A DNA stretch of 64,000 bases from CAVRAW01 sp963716135 (GCA_963716135.1 OY970289.1:2232001-2296000), one strand, 5' to 3'. Counted from the first letter of the stretch, positions 19,752-29,503 are shown. Notes: a model not told the origin generated them from the sequence alone. Translations and numbers: made by a program.

Positions 19752-20065
19752 GCGTTTTCAAGCGAGAAAGGGATAGATGTCGACTAAAAGCCGCCGCTGG
19801 CGAATTGCCCCCGGCACTTTTTTATCCTATGCCGCAGATCGCGCCCGAACAACCTGCTGGGGCGTAAACGTGGATAGTATCGTTTGATCCGCGTCAAAGT
19901 AGGCAAAATCGCTATGCACTGTCCGGGTTGTGGCTCTGCAAGCGTCGATCTAAAATCCGTTCTTTGCGTGGATCGAAGAGTCGAAAGCTCATAGTTTCAC
20001 CGCCCCGTCTTGGGCCTTTCACATCTGAATATTTTGCCGCTGGCTCTTCGACCCACCCTCCGTCC
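19752..20065. other. Divergent gap between ftsH and dxr
   Basis: About 310 bases with no gene I can support. It must hold promoters for both genes, but I see no clear -35/-10 pair. A 26-codon frame with one CxxC starts at 19915; it has no ribosome site and is not called. Confidence 0.5.
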
Positions 20066-21229
20066 ATGACGCGCACCATAGCAAATGTCGCCGTGCTGGG
20101 ATCGACCGGTTCGATCGGCGCCAGCACGCTGGAAGTGGTGCACGCGTCCGGTGGTTCGCTGCGGGCAGTGGCGCTGGCGGCGCGCAACAGCACGCAGTCG
20201 TTATTGGAACAGGCGCGGCGATTTCTCCCGCGTTGGATCGTGGTGACGGATGCCGAAGCAGCGCAGCGACAAGATTGGAGCGGGCTGCCGAAAGGCACCG
20301 AGCTGCTCATCGGACCCGAGAAGCTGGCCCAGGTCGCCACGGCGGCGGAGGTCGATACGGTGGTGGCGGCGATCGTCGGGGCCGCCGGACTGCAAAGCAC
20401 CTGGGCAGCGGTCGAAGCGGGGAAGACAGTTGCGCTGGCGAATAAAGAAACGTTGGTGATGGCGGGCCCTCTGGTGATGGAATTGGCGGCTCACAGCGGG
20501 GCACAGATCTTGCCGGTGGATAGCGAGCACAGCGCGGTGTTTCAATGCTTGCAGGCCGGCCGGCGCGACGAAGTCAAGCGGATCGTGCTAACGGCCAGCG
20601 GCGGACCGTTTCGCAATCACACGGCGGAGCAATTGGCGCGGGTGACGGTCGAGGAAGCCCTGGATCATCCCACCTGGGACATGGGGCCGAAAATTACGAT
20701 CGATTCCGCGACGCTGATGAACAAGGCGCTGGAGATCGTGGAGGCGCGCTGGCTGTTCGATTTGAGGCCGGAACAAATCGACGTGGTGATCCATCCGCAA
20801 TCGATCGTGCACTCCTTGGTCGAATTCAACGACGGCTCGGTTATCGCGCAGCTCAGTCCGCCCGACATGAAGCTGCCGATTCAATACGCCTTGTACTATC
20901 CGCATCGTCGTGCCGGCATTTCGCCGCCGCTCGATCTATCGCGCAACGTGCAATTGGAATTTGAGCCGGCCGACCCGAAGCAATTTCCGGCGCTGGCGTT
21001 GGGGCAACAGGCGGCGCAGCGCGGCGGCACGACCGGCGCGGTGCTCAACGCCGCCAACGAGGAGGCGGTGCGCGGATTTTTGTCGGGCGAGTTGGAATTC
21101 AGCGAAATTGTGCCGGTTTGCCAACGTATTGTTGAACAGCACACCTTTGATCCACATCCCACGCTCGAGCAATTGCTCGCAGCCGATCGCTGGGCACGCC
21201 AGGAGGTATCACGTTGGGTATGCACTTGA
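20066..21229 (+). CDS. dxr: 1-deoxy-D-xylulose 5-phosphate reductoisomerase
   Basis: Dxr (IspC) converts DXP to 2-C-methyl-D-erythritol 4-phosphate with NADPH, the committed step of the MEP isoprenoid pathway. NADPH site VLGSTGSIGASTLEVV, metal/substrate residues in PVDSEHSAVFQ, the flexible loop TASGGPFR and PTWDMGPKITIDSATLMNK are all present. The ATG at 20066 is chosen because the family motif starts eight residues later; the open frame upstream (to 19928) is non-family. 387 residues is normal. The stop overlaps the rseP start by 16 bases, so the two are translationally coupled. Confidence 0.97.
   Translation: MTRTIANVAVLGSTGSIGASTLEVVHASGGSLRAVALAARNSTQSLLEQARRFLPRWIVVTDAEAAQRQDWSGLPKGTELLIGPEKLAQVATAAEVDTVVAAIVGAAGLQSTWAAVEAGKTVALANKETLVMAGPLVMELAAHSGAQILPVDSEHSAVFQCLQAGRRDEVKRIVLTASGGPFRNHTAEQLARVTVEEALDHPTWDMGPKITIDSATLMNKALEIVEARWLFDLRPEQIDVVIHPQSIVHSLVEFNDGSVIAQLSPPDMKLPIQYALYYPHRRAGISPPLDLSRNVQLEFEPADPKQFPALALGQQAAQRGGTTGAVLNAANEEAVRGFLSGELEFSEIVPVCQRIVEQHTFDPHPTLEQLLAADRWARQEVSRWVCT
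21201..21206 (+). promoter_or_regulatory. Shine-Dalgarno that sets a TTG start for rseP
   Basis: AGGAGG lies inside the 3' end of dxr, 7 bases before TTG at 21214 and 13 before the ATG at 21220. The spacing favours the TTG. Confidence 0.7.
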
Positions 21230-23396
21230 TTGCCGCCGGATGGATTGCGTGGCTTGCTAACCCGACGAACTGGCCCACCATTTTGGCCGTGGCGGCCGGC
21301 TTGGGGTTTGTGATTTTCGTGCACGAGCTGGGCCATTTTCTGGTGGCCAAGGCGTGCGGCGTGAAATGCGAAAAATTCTATTTGGGATTCGACATCTACG
21401 GCCTGAAGTTCTGCAAGTTCAAGCGCGGGGAAACGGAATACGGCATCGGCATTCTGCCCTTGGGCGGCTATGTGAAGATGCTGGGGCAGGACGACAACCC
21501 GGCGCGCATGGCGGAAGAAGGGCGCCGGCGCGAGCCGGCGCGGCGAGCGCGTCATCGATTGCCACGGCGGAGCATGCGCCTGCAATCACGCACGGCGATT
21601 TGCCGCCGGAGCCGGTTTCTGATCCGCACGTGCCGTACGATCCGCGCAGCTATATGGCGCAAAGCGTGCCCAAACGGATGGCGATCATTTCGGCCGGCGT
21701 CATTATGAACGTGATTTTCGCTTTCATCATGGCCACCGTGGCCTATGCCTTGGGCGTGAAGCAGACGCCGTGCATCGTGCGCGGCGTCGTGCCGGGCGGC
21801 GCCGCGTGGCACGCCAACCTGCAACCGGGCGACGTGATCACTCAGATCGGCAAGATCGAGAACCCTCGATTTCGCGATCTGCAAACGGGCGTGACCTTGG
21901 GCGATTTGTCGCGCGGCGTGCAGTTTGTCATCCATCGACCGGGACAGGAGCAGCCGATTGAGTTGACGCTTCATCCCGACACCAGTTTGGGTGTGCCGAT
22001 GATTGGCATCGTGGGGCCGTGGCAAAATGTTCTCAACGACAAAGATCCCACTTTGGACCATTCGCCCGCGGGCATGGCACGCCCGAAGTTCGAACCTGGC
22101 GACACGATCGTGAAAGTGGGCGACGTCGCCACGCCGACGCAAATTGAAATCGAACATCAGCTTGCCCTGCACGTGGACGATCGGTTGCCCATTACGGCGG
22201 ACCGGACCTCCGCGTCGCCGCGAATTGCGAAGAATGAGCATCCGGGCGAACAGGAATCGGAAGTGCGGCCGGCGACGATCGAGGTCGATCCGACGCCGCT
22301 TCGCGATTTTGGCTTGATCATGACGGCGGGGCCCATTGTCGCGGTGCAGGACGAGTCACCCGCGGCGAAGGCCGGCATCAAATCGGGTGACCGGTTGGAA
22401 TCGATCGACGGCAAACCCGCGGGAAATCCACTGACGCTGCCGGAGCGAATGCGAAGGGCGGCGGTGGCGGGAAAGTCGGTCAAAGTTGAAATCCAGCGGG
22501 ACGCCGACGACAAGACGGAAAAACTTGCGCTGGAGGTTACCCCGCGGATACCGCAATTTGCCGAAGTGCTATTGCCGGTTAACCCCATGTCGACGCCGGC
22601 GTTGGGAATTGCCTACAAGGTGTGGACCAAGGTCGCGGCGGTCGAGCCGGGAAGTCCGGCGGCAGAAGCCGACATCCAGCCGGGGGACGAAATCACCGCG
22701 GTCAAATTGATCCCGCCCGATAAGCAGGAGGCCGACGCAGGTGAAGAAGATCGCAATGCCTCCGACGCCGCCAAGCTGGAATTCGACGAAAAGGATCCTG
22801 CCTGGCCCTACTTTATTTTTGAGGCCCTTCCCTTCGCCGATCCCAATGTCACCGTGCGCTTCTGGGTAAAGCGTGGCGACGAGACGCGGCAGGTGGATCT
22901 CAAGCCCACGGAATTGAAGGATGATACGGGCAAGACGTTGCACACGCCGGCGCGAGGCTTAATTTTTCAGCCTTTGTACACGCTGCGCAGCGCGCATTCG
23001 GTCGGTGAGGCGATCAGGCTCGGCGGGCACGAAACGGTCGACAGTCTGCTGTTGGTTTATCGCTTTCTGCAGAAGATCAGCGAGAACCAGATCTCTGTGA
23101 AACTGCTTGGCGGGCCGGTGGAAATTGCCAGGCAAGCGGGCATGTCGGCGCAGCAGGGAATGTCGTCCTTTTTGCTGTTCCTAACGATGCTCAGCGCCAA
23201 CCTGGCGGTGATCAATTTCCTGCCCATTCCGGTGCTGGACGGCGGGCACATGGTGTTTTTGCTCTACGAGGGAATTCGCGGCAAGCCGGCCAGCGAACGG
23301 GTGGTGATCGGCTTTACCTATGCCGGACTGGTGTTCATCCTGTCGTTGATGGTGTTCGTGCTATCGCTGGATTTGGGTTTGATTTCGCGGCGATAG
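21214..23396 (+). CDS. rseP: Site-2 zinc metalloprotease RseP with PDZ domains (one frameshift)
   Basis: Intramembrane protease that cleaves anti-sigma factors or remnant signal peptides. The first helix carries HELGHFLVAKACGVKCE (HExxH), followed by ILPLGGYVKMLGQDD; the LDG motif is in NFLPIPVLDGGH near the C-terminus. Between them are two or three PDZ-like regions (RGVVPGGAAWHANLQPGD; VQDESPAAKAGIKSGD; AAVEPGSPAAEADIQPGD). At about 727 residues it is longer than the E. coli protein (450). The frame changes once between about 21500 and 21560 in a GC-rich, low-complexity stretch; the flanking parts are clearly one protein. Start is TTG 21214 from the Shine-Dalgarno position. Same strand and overlap with dxr. 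Confidence 0.9.
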
Positions 23397-23557
23397 CAGC
23401 GGCAGAGCGGGCGGCAGGCGGCTGGCCGCATTCGGCCCCAGCGATGGGCACGAAACGCTCTTGATTCGGCCGGTTCGCACGAGCTAGATTGGCCCGCCCC
23501 TCGATGGGGGCTCCTTCGGAGAAGGAGCTTTTTGGCTCGACTGGAAAGGATTCCATC

Positions 23558-24617
23558 ATGCCCACTCGTCTGGCAGAGCTGGCTCGCATCGTCGGCGGGC
23601 GAGTGGTCGGGGATGGAGCAGTTCTGATCGCCGGTCCAAACACGCTGGACGCGGCTGGGCCCAACGATATCACGCTGCTGGATTCGCAGGACAAGGCCCA
23701 TAAGTTGGCGCGCAGCGTGGCGGGGGCGGTTGTGGTGCCGCGCTCGCTGGCGGTCGATCGACCTGCGATCGAGGTGGGGGATGTTCACGCGGCATTCGCC
23801 CAGATCGTGCTTCATTTTCGCCCGTTGCGCCGCGGTGCGCCGGTCGGCATCAGTCCGCTGGCGCATGTCAGCCAAACGGCGCAAATTGCCCCCGACGCGG
23901 ATGTTCATCCTGGCGCTACTGTGGGCGACGACGTGGTGATCGGCCCGGGCGCCATCGTTCATAGCGGCGCGCATCTGATGGCAGGATGCCGGATTGGCCG
24001 GCAGGCCACCATCTTTCCCGGCGCGGTTCTGTATGAGAACACGGTGGTGGGGCCGCGATGCATTATTCATTCCGGCGCGGTGTTGGGCGCCTATGGATTC
24101 GGCTATAAGGTGGCCGAGGGGCGGCATGTGCTGTCGGCGCAATTGGGCTACGTGGAGCTTGGCGCCGACGTCGAGGTGGGCGCAGGCAGCACGATCGATC
24201 GCGGCACGTACGGCGCCACGCTGATCGGCGAGGGAACGAAAATCGACAACCTGGTGATGATCGCCCACAATTGCCGGATCGGCAGGCACAATTTGATTTG
24301 TTCCCAAGTGGGCGTGGCCGGCAGCACTACGACCGGCGATTACGTGGTCATGGCGGGCCAGGTGGGCGTGCGCGATCACGTGCACATCGGCGCCGGAGCC
24401 GTGTTGGGGGCCAAAGCGGGTGTCTCGGGGGACGTGCGCGACGGCGTTCACATGCTGGGAACTCCCGCGGTGCCGGAGCGCGAACAGAAATTGCTTTTCG
24501 CGCTAATTTCCAAGCTGCCTGAGATGCGCAAGCAACTCAAGGAACTGCAGCAACAAGTGGAAGTGTTGACGCAGGCCGTCCAGGGGCCAGCCAATGCGCA
24601 AAAACGAGGCGGCGTAG
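23558..24617 (+). CDS. lpxD: UDP-3-O-acylglucosamine N-acyltransferase
   Basis: LpxD adds the N-linked acyl chain in the third step of lipid A synthesis. The uridine-binding N-terminal domain (LAELARIVGGRVVGDG) is followed by left-handed beta-helix hexads (IAPDADVHPGATVGDDVVIG, GAGSTIDRGTYG) with the catalytic His in MIAHNCRIG, and a C-terminal helix (EMRKQLKELQQQVEVL). Start 23558 has AAAGGA upstream. As written the frame runs on without stop into lpxI, but removing one A from the A5 run at 24600-24604 puts TAG 24615-24617 in frame, exactly before a heptad-repeat spacer. I therefore end lpxD there; a real LpxD-LpxI fusion is the less likely alternative. Confidence 0.88.
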
Positions 24618-24682
24618 GAAAGGCAGAAAGCAGAATGCAGAAGGCAGAAGACAGAATGCAAGTGACAGAGTGCAAAATTGCA
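24616..24682. repeat. Heptad-unit spacer, GCAGAA family
   Basis: Consecutive 7-base units GGCAGAA AGCAGAA TGCAGAA GGCAGAA GACAGAA TGCAAGT GACAGAG TGCAAAA. Unlike the other copies it is a single direct-repeat arm with no inverted partner. It lies between lpxD and the internal ATG of lpxI and is translated in the apparent fusion. Confidence 0.75.
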
Positions 24683-24688
24683 GGCGCG

Positions 24689-25585
24689 ATGGCCGATGGT
24701 GATTCGCCTGGACCTGTGGGATTAGTCGCCGGCTGGGGTCGATATCCGATTGTCGTGGCCGAGGCGCTGAAGCGCCAGGGCCATCGCATATATTGCGTCG
24801 CGCTGAAAGATCATGCCGATCGGGCGCTGGTGGAACTATGCGACGGCGTGCAATGGACGGGGTTGGCGAAAATCGGCCAGGCCATTCGCTATTTGAAGCG
24901 CAACGGCGTGCACGAGGCGGTGCTGGCCGGAAAAGTTTTCAAGGTGCGGCTGTTTCAACCGCGAGTGTGGATGAAGCTGGTGCCCGATTGGCGCACCGCT
25001 GCGCATTTTCTGGTCGCACTTCATCGGGACGAAGAAAGATCGCAAGGACGATACGCTGCTGCTGGCGATCGTCAACGCATTTGCCGACGACGGGATTTCG
25101 ATTCGGCCGGCAACCGATTTCGCCCCGGAGTTGCTCGTGAAATTCGGCCAGCTCACGCGGCTGGGCCCCACCCGGCGCAGCAAAAGGACGTTGAATTCGG
25201 TTGGCGATTGGCCAAAGAGATGGGCCGGCTCGACGTGGGCCAAAGCGTGGTTGTGAAAGACCGCGCCTGTTTGGCGGTGGAAGCGATCGAAGGCACGGAT
25301 GAATGCATCCGCCGTGCGGGGCAATTGTGCCCGGCCGGCGGTTTTACCGTCATCAAATTGGCCAAGCCGCAACAAGACATGCGGTTCGACGTGCCGACGG
25401 TGGGGCTGTGGACCTTGCAGACAATGGCCAGCGCGGGTGGTAAACTGTTGGCGGTCGAAGCGGGCAAGACGATTCTGGTGGACGAGCCGGCGTTTCTGGA
25501 TTTCGCCAACAAGCACAAATTGATCGTGGTGTCGTTGGAGGCGGCCTCATCCGCCCAAAGCTTGCCGCGCGTATCGGCCGCATGA
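24689..25585 (+). CDS. lpxI: UDP-2,3-diacylglucosamine pyrophosphatase LpxI (two compensating frameshifts)
   Basis: LpxI (DUF1009) hydrolyses UDP-2,3-diacylglucosamine to lipid X, replacing LpxH in many bacteria. The opening GLVAGWGRYPIVVAEALKRQ, AGKVFKVRLF and the C-terminal FGWRLAKEMGRLDVGQSVVV, AIEGTDECIRRAG and VPTVGLWTLQ are diagnostic. Between about 25030 and 25170 the family sequence is in another frame (KKDRKDDTLLLAIVNAFADD and ISIRPATDFAPELLVKFGQL), so two opposite indels leave the frame open but replace roughly 45 residues. The first could be an extra G in CGGGAC near 25027. ATG 24689 is the natural start after the repeat spacer. Confidence 0.87.
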   Translation: MADGDSPGPVGLVAGWGRYPIVVAEALKRQGHRIYCVALKDHADRALVELCDGVQWTGLAKIGQAIRYLKRNGVHEAVLAGKVFKVRLFQPRVWMKLVPDWRTAAHFLVALHRDEERSQGRYAAAGDRQRICRRRDFDSAGNRFRPGVAREIRPAHAAGPHPAQQKDVEFGWRLAKEMGRLDVGQSVVVKDRACLAVEAIEGTDECIRRAGQLCPAGGFTVIKLAKPQQDMRFDVPTVGLWTLQTMASAGGKLLAVEAGKTILVDEPAFLDFANKHKLIVVSLEAASSAQSLPRVSAA

Positions 25586-25653
25586 CGCGGCCCGATTCAA
25601 CCGCAGGACGCACGATCGACTATTCTCGAGCATACCTTGGAAGGATTTGCGCC

Positions 25654-26180
25654 ATGAGAGCATTTCTCGTTTTGCCGTTGTGCGCGTGCACGGTTATTTT
25701 GTTTTCAATGGCCGGTTGTTCCGATCGAAAGACTCCGGCAGTTGTCGCCGAACATGCTCATGCGCACGTTCACGGTCCGCACGACGGTGAATTGATTGAA
25801 TTGGGCGACGAGGAATATCACGCCGAATTGATTCACGACGACGAAGCCGGCAAAGTCACGATCTACATCCTGGACGGAGCGCACGAGAAGGCGGTGCCGA
25901 TCGAGGCGGGCACGATCACCATCAAGATGGTCGTCAATGCGACGCCGGTGGAATTCAAGTTGGGCGCTGAGCGCAAGAGGGGGACCCGCAAGGCAAGGCA
26001 TCGCGATTCGAATCGCAGGAACAGGCGTTAGGCCTGGCGCTGGACAACCAGCAAGCGGATCGCGAACTGATCATTCCGATCGGCGGCAAAACCTTTGAGG
26101 CCAAATTCGCCCACTTCGACGACGAGCGCCATCACCACCACGAACCTCCCACGGGAGGGGGGAAAACCGACGGAAAATGA
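25654..26180 (+). CDS. Small lipoprotein, His-rich ends (one frameshift)
   Basis: Lipoprotein with lipobox SMAGC at the end of a hydrophobic signal (MRAFLVLPLCACTVILFSM). The mature start is His-rich (EHAHAHVHGPHDGELIEL), followed by YHAELIHDDEAGKVTIYILD. The frame shifts at the G5 run 25979-25983; with six G it continues GDPQGKASRFESQEQALG, IIPIGGKTFEAKFAHFDD and ends RHHHHEPPTGGGKTDGK at the TGA 26178-26180. The joined product is about 175 residues. Planctomycetes carry many such small His-rich lipoproteins, often next to metal efflux genes, but no transporter is adjacent here. Metal binding is a guess. Confidence 0.75.
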
Positions 26181-26740
26181 TCGACCGTCAGTGCTAGTCG
26201 CACGATCCCAAGTGGCCGATTGGAATCGGCTGGTTCTTACTTGGGGGCCGATTTTCGATGGGCGTCGCTCGGTGTGATTGACCTTGTTAGAGCCATTTTC
26301 CTGCACATAATGCGTCACGGCTGCAGGGCATCATTGGGTCTGCAAGTTAAACGGCAGCAATTAGTTGCGCATTCGGAGCTGGATTGCGGCCGGTCCATTT
26401 TTGGTTGCCTGCCCACTGGGTGCGCCGCGGCCGGCGCTATCGCCGACGGACTCTCTGGGGGAACTCGTTTTGGTCTGGCAACCTCGACGTTAAACGCAGC
26501 AAATGCGGAAAAGTTGATAAAAGCGTCGGCGTAAGTATAATCAAGGGTGATTGTTGGAATGAGGCAAGGAGAGGCAACTTGTAGCGGCGCAGAGTGCATG
26601 TTCGTCTCTCCCCCTCTGTGGATGGAGAGTGCCGGGATCCGAAATGGATTTCCTTTGGGTGCCGATGAACGGCGCCTGCAGGGCGTTTGATCAACGTCCT
26701 GCTTACGCCATTGACGGCGGCCATTAATCGGCAGTGCACC
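26181..26740. other. Gap before the sigma-54 activator gene
   Basis: About 560 bases without a supported gene. Long frames on the minus strand here are low in family-like content and run antisense into the activator gene. A weak promoter-like pair TTGTTA (26284) and CATAAT (26306) with 16-base spacing is visible; nothing else stands out. Confidence 0.4.
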
Positions 26741-27728
26741 ATGATTAACGCCGTGAGTTCGTCCGCTGGCGCGCCAGCGGCCGCAGACCGATTGACTGCA
26801 GCCGGCTTGGATCTTGTGCTTGGATCCAATCCCACGATGCTGCGTATTGCGCAGCACGTTTCGCGCGCTGCGGAAGTCCAATGCTCGGTGCTTATCTGCG
26901 GCGAAACGGGCACAGGCAAAGAGTTGCTTGCCCGGCGGCTGCATCTTTCCGGCGCAGGCGCAGCCAAACCGTTCGTGCCTGTCAATTGCGTGGCGCTCAC
27001 GGCCACTTTGGCTGAAAGCCAATTGTTCGGACACGAAAAAGGCGCGTATACCGGCGCCTTGGGCAGTTCGTTGGGGGTGTTTCGCCGGCCACGGCGGCGT
27101 GGTGTTCCTCGACGAAATTGGCGAAATGCCCTTGGAATTGCAGCCGAAATTGCTGCGCGTTTTGCAGGAATGCGAAGTCACTCCGGTGGGCGCCTCCACG
27201 CCGGTGCGGATCGACGTGCAAGTGATCGCGGCCACGAATCGAGATTTGGAAGCCGAGGTGGCGGCCGGCCGGTTCCGCAAGGATCTTTACTATCGCTTGA
27301 ATATGGTCGAACTGAGCGTGCCGCCGCTGCGCAAGCGAGTCGAAGATATTCCCGAATTGATCGATTTCTTTGCACACCGCTTCTCGGAGAAGTACCAGCG
27401 GCCTCGCTGGCGACCCAATGCCGAGCAGCTCCGCGAGTTTTACGAATACTCATGGCCGGGCAACGTTCGGCAATTGTCGCACATCATCGAGCAAAGTTAT
27501 GTGCTCGATTCTCCGCCGCGAATTCCTTCGGCCAAGCGTCCGGCCGATGCGCGCCCACGGTTGCCGTATCTCAATCTCACGAGGCTGCGCGAGGCGGCGA
27601 TCCGGCAGGCCCTGGCGGACACGAAGGGGCACAAAGGCCGCGCGGCACGCTTGCTGGGCGTTCATCCCAACACGCTGACACGGTTGCTCAGCCAATTGGA
27701 CGGCGACGGGATGCTCGAAGCCGAGTAA
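26741..27728 (+). CDS. Sigma-54-dependent transcriptional activator without sensor domain (one frameshift)
   Basis: AAA+ bacterial enhancer-binding protein that remodels sigma-54 RNA polymerase. Walker A is CGETGTGKELLARR; the sigma-54 contact loop is KGAYTGAL (GAYTGA variant of GAFTGA); Walker B is VVFLDEIGEMP; the Arg finger region AATNRDLEAEV and RLNMVELSVPPLRKR follow; a Fis-type HTH ends it (KGRAARLLGVHPNTLTRLLS). Only about 35 residues precede the AAA+ domain, so there is no receiver, GAF or PAS input. A one-base shift near 27078-27092 (FRAGHGG expected, one base missing in TTTCGCCGG) splits the frame. The start at 26741 (MINAVSSSAG) is uncertain. Confidence 0.88.
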
Positions 27729-28154
27729 TCTTCTTCAGGCCGGAATTTCTTTCGCCGGTGCTTCCTCGATCGAATCTCGCGCTGATTGCACGGAGCCGAA
27801 GTGATGCGCGAACCGAGCTCGCCTTTGCTATCACCACAATGGTGAGGCGACACCATGTTGGTGAATGTCTGTTAACAGGGGCGCCCGCTTCGATTTGCGA
27901 TTAAGCGGGCGGAACGAGCACCTCAAAGTAGTGAAATGCGGCACGGCGCGGCAGGCTTGCGAAATTGCCGCGTGAATTTTCTCAAGTCGTTTCAGCGCCG
28001 GTGGTTCACACCGCGGCGCCTTTTTTTGCGCGCCTTGGCACTGCGCGTGCATTGCTCAGCGGGGAAACAAAAAAGAGAAGGGAGAAGCTATGTCAGCACG
28101 AACGTTTCGTGCTGGCGCGTCCGGGCCAAAGAACGACCACAACAGGCAGACTCC
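27729..28154. other. Gap with a hairpin and a terminator
   Basis: No supported gene in about 425 bases. An 8-bp inverted repeat GCCCGCTT / AAGCGGGC lies at 27883-27910 without a T tract, and a good terminator at 27995-28027. A short untranslated RNA ending at that terminator is possible but not shown. Confidence 0.4.
27995..28027 (+). terminator. Intrinsic terminator, 267 bases after the sigma-54 activator
   Basis: GCGCC plus GGTG pairs with CACC plus GGCGC around loop GTTCA, with a two-base bulge, followed by seven T. It is far from the activator stop and precedes the receiver-like gene. Confidence 0.75.
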
Positions 28155-28721
28155 ATGATCTCACCTTGGAAGTGCACCTCGACAAACGATTCCCACGCCG
28201 AAACAACTGCTGCTCCAGAACTAGCCTTGGCGAATCGGGCCCGGCTGGGACGGAGGGGAACGCGCACCACTCAGGCGCCCACATTGGGGTGTTTGGTGGT
28301 GTCGTGCGATCCGTTGCGGCAAATGATGTTCGGCCAAACGGCGCAGCGCACGGGTTGGCGCCCGCTGGTGTGCGGCGACGTGGCGGCAGCGCTTGCGCAC
28401 CTGGCGACCAGCATGATTGGCGCGGCATTGGTGGACATCGCCACGCCGGCAGACGACGTGGTTCAGCATATGCGGCGGCTCGTGGAGCGATTGGCGGAGA
28501 ACAAGGACGTACTAACGGTCGTTTGCGGCCGCACGAACGACCGGGTAGCCGAAATTTGGGCGCGGGAATTAGGGGTTTGGGCACATTTGCCCGGCGTGGC
28601 CCCTGAAAGCGATTTGGATTCGTTGTTGCGGGCAGCCCGACACGTTGTGGAACGGATGCACCAGCGACGAGAGGCGTCTCTGTCTGCGGAACACGCCGAA
28701 CGTCAGTCCGCAGGGTACTAA
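28155..28721 (+). CDS. Receiver-like protein of unknown function
   Basis: Protein of 188 residues; the ATG at 28155 is the most likely start, since the frame upstream reads through the terminator. After a polar N-terminal 50 residues the rest has the alternating beta/alpha pattern of a CheY-type receiver: LGCLVVSCDPLRQMMFG, ALVDIATPADD with an Asp at the phospho-acceptor position, and VLTVVCGRTND. The acidic pair is reduced to one Asp and the conserved Lys before Pro is missing (AHLPGVAPE), so normal phosphotransfer is doubtful. It follows the sensor-less sigma-54 activator and may take part in its control; that is inference. Confidence 0.6.
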   Translation: MISPWKCTSTNDSHAETTAAPELALANRARLGRRGTRTTQAPTLGCLVVSCDPLRQMMFGQTAQRTGWRPLVCGDVAAALAHLATSMIGAALVDIATPADDVVQHMRRLVERLAENKDVLTVVCGRTNDRVAEIWARELGVWAHLPGVAPESDLDSLLRAARHVVERMHQRREASLSAEHAERQSAGY

Positions 28722-28783
28722 CGCTTGAATATGATCGATACGCGGTTGTTGTTTTCAGATTTGTATCAACGAAAGGAATAGCA

Positions 28784-28966
28784 ATGAACACACAGAATCA
28801 ATGGATGCAAGACGACGAAATGGAAATGGCTTACTCGGTGACGTACACGCGGCGTGATCACGAGCGCGAACAACGGATGCGCCGGCACGCCTACGAACGC
28901 CGCAGCGCCAGGCCCAATTCGTTCAATGGCATCCATCGTCGGCGCAACAAGCGATTTGCGATCTAG
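28784..28966 (+). CDS. Small highly charged protein
   Basis: A 60-residue protein with a good ribosome site (AAAGGAA, 6 bases before the ATG). It begins MNTQNQWMQDDEMEMAYSVT and becomes very basic (TRRDHEREQRMRRHAYERR, ending HRRRNKRFAI). No family recognised. Arg-rich character suggests binding to nucleic acid or another acidic partner. It is 62 bases downstream of the receiver-like gene on the same strand. Confidence 0.55.
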   Translation: MNTQNQWMQDDEMEMAYSVTYTRRDHEREQRMRRHAYERRSARPNSFNGIHRRRNKRFAI

Positions 28967-29088
28967 CGCACGGCGACGAGCGTGAAACGGGGCCTGAGAT
29001 ACGTGATCGTTTCGTATAGGGCGCTGCGCTTGCGCGGCCGGTTTTGAAATAGCTCGTATGAACAACAGATAACCAGGAGAGAACCAAG

Positions 29089-29376
29089 ATGTTATTGCCC
29101 ACGTTGCTCGTCAGTTGTTTTGCGGTTGGTTTGATGGGCGTGGTACTGGCCCGCACAGACGGTTCCGGTCTGTACGTGGCCTTCTGCGCACTGAGCCCTG
29201 TATTGCTTCCGATTTGGATTGGCATGCAGGTCGGAGATTGGCTGACCAATTCTGGAAAGAAATACGCGCACGCATCGCCTGCCAAAGCAAAACGGTCGAG
29301 TCGGATTGCTTTCGCCCGGCCGTCGCGCGTCATGGCGGGCCAATCGAATTGTGTGGCGCCGGCAACACAGCACTAA
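29089..29376 (+). CDS. Small membrane protein
   Basis: A 95-residue protein with Shine-Dalgarno AGGAGA 9 bases before the ATG. Two hydrophobic segments (MLLPTLLVSCFAVGLMGVVL and YVAFCALSPVLLPIWIGMQV) are followed by a basic, Ser/Ala-rich tail (KKYAHASPAKAKRSSR), which would lie in the cytoplasm. No family recognised. It is the third small gene in a row behind the sigma-54 activator, on the same strand. Confidence 0.55.
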   Translation: MLLPTLLVSCFAVGLMGVVLARTDGSGLYVAFCALSPVLLPIWIGMQVGDWLTNSGKKYAHASPAKAKRSSRIAFARPSRVMAGQSNCVAPATQH

Positions 29377-29503
29377 CAGGCGGCCGCGCTGCTGATCGCC
29401 GCGGGAACCTGCACCAATAGAGAAACACCAGGCCAGGACCTGACACGCGTCGCCCCAGGGGACGACCGTCGTCCCATTTATCTGCAACGGAAGCGAAACA
29501 ACA

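Noticed and set aside
19915..19995. Small zinc-ribbon-like frame with one CxxC
   Set aside because: 26 codons, a single CxxC, no ribosome site; chance is more likely.
23318..24451. A 377-codon frame antisense to lpxD and the rseP end
   Set aside because: His/Arg/Ala-rich shadow of a GC-rich coding strand; lpxD is unmistakable on the other strand.
26315..27280. A 321-codon minus-strand frame over the sigma-54 activator and its upstream gap
   Set aside because: Overlaps the Walker A and B coding region in antisense; no signal, motif or ribosome site.
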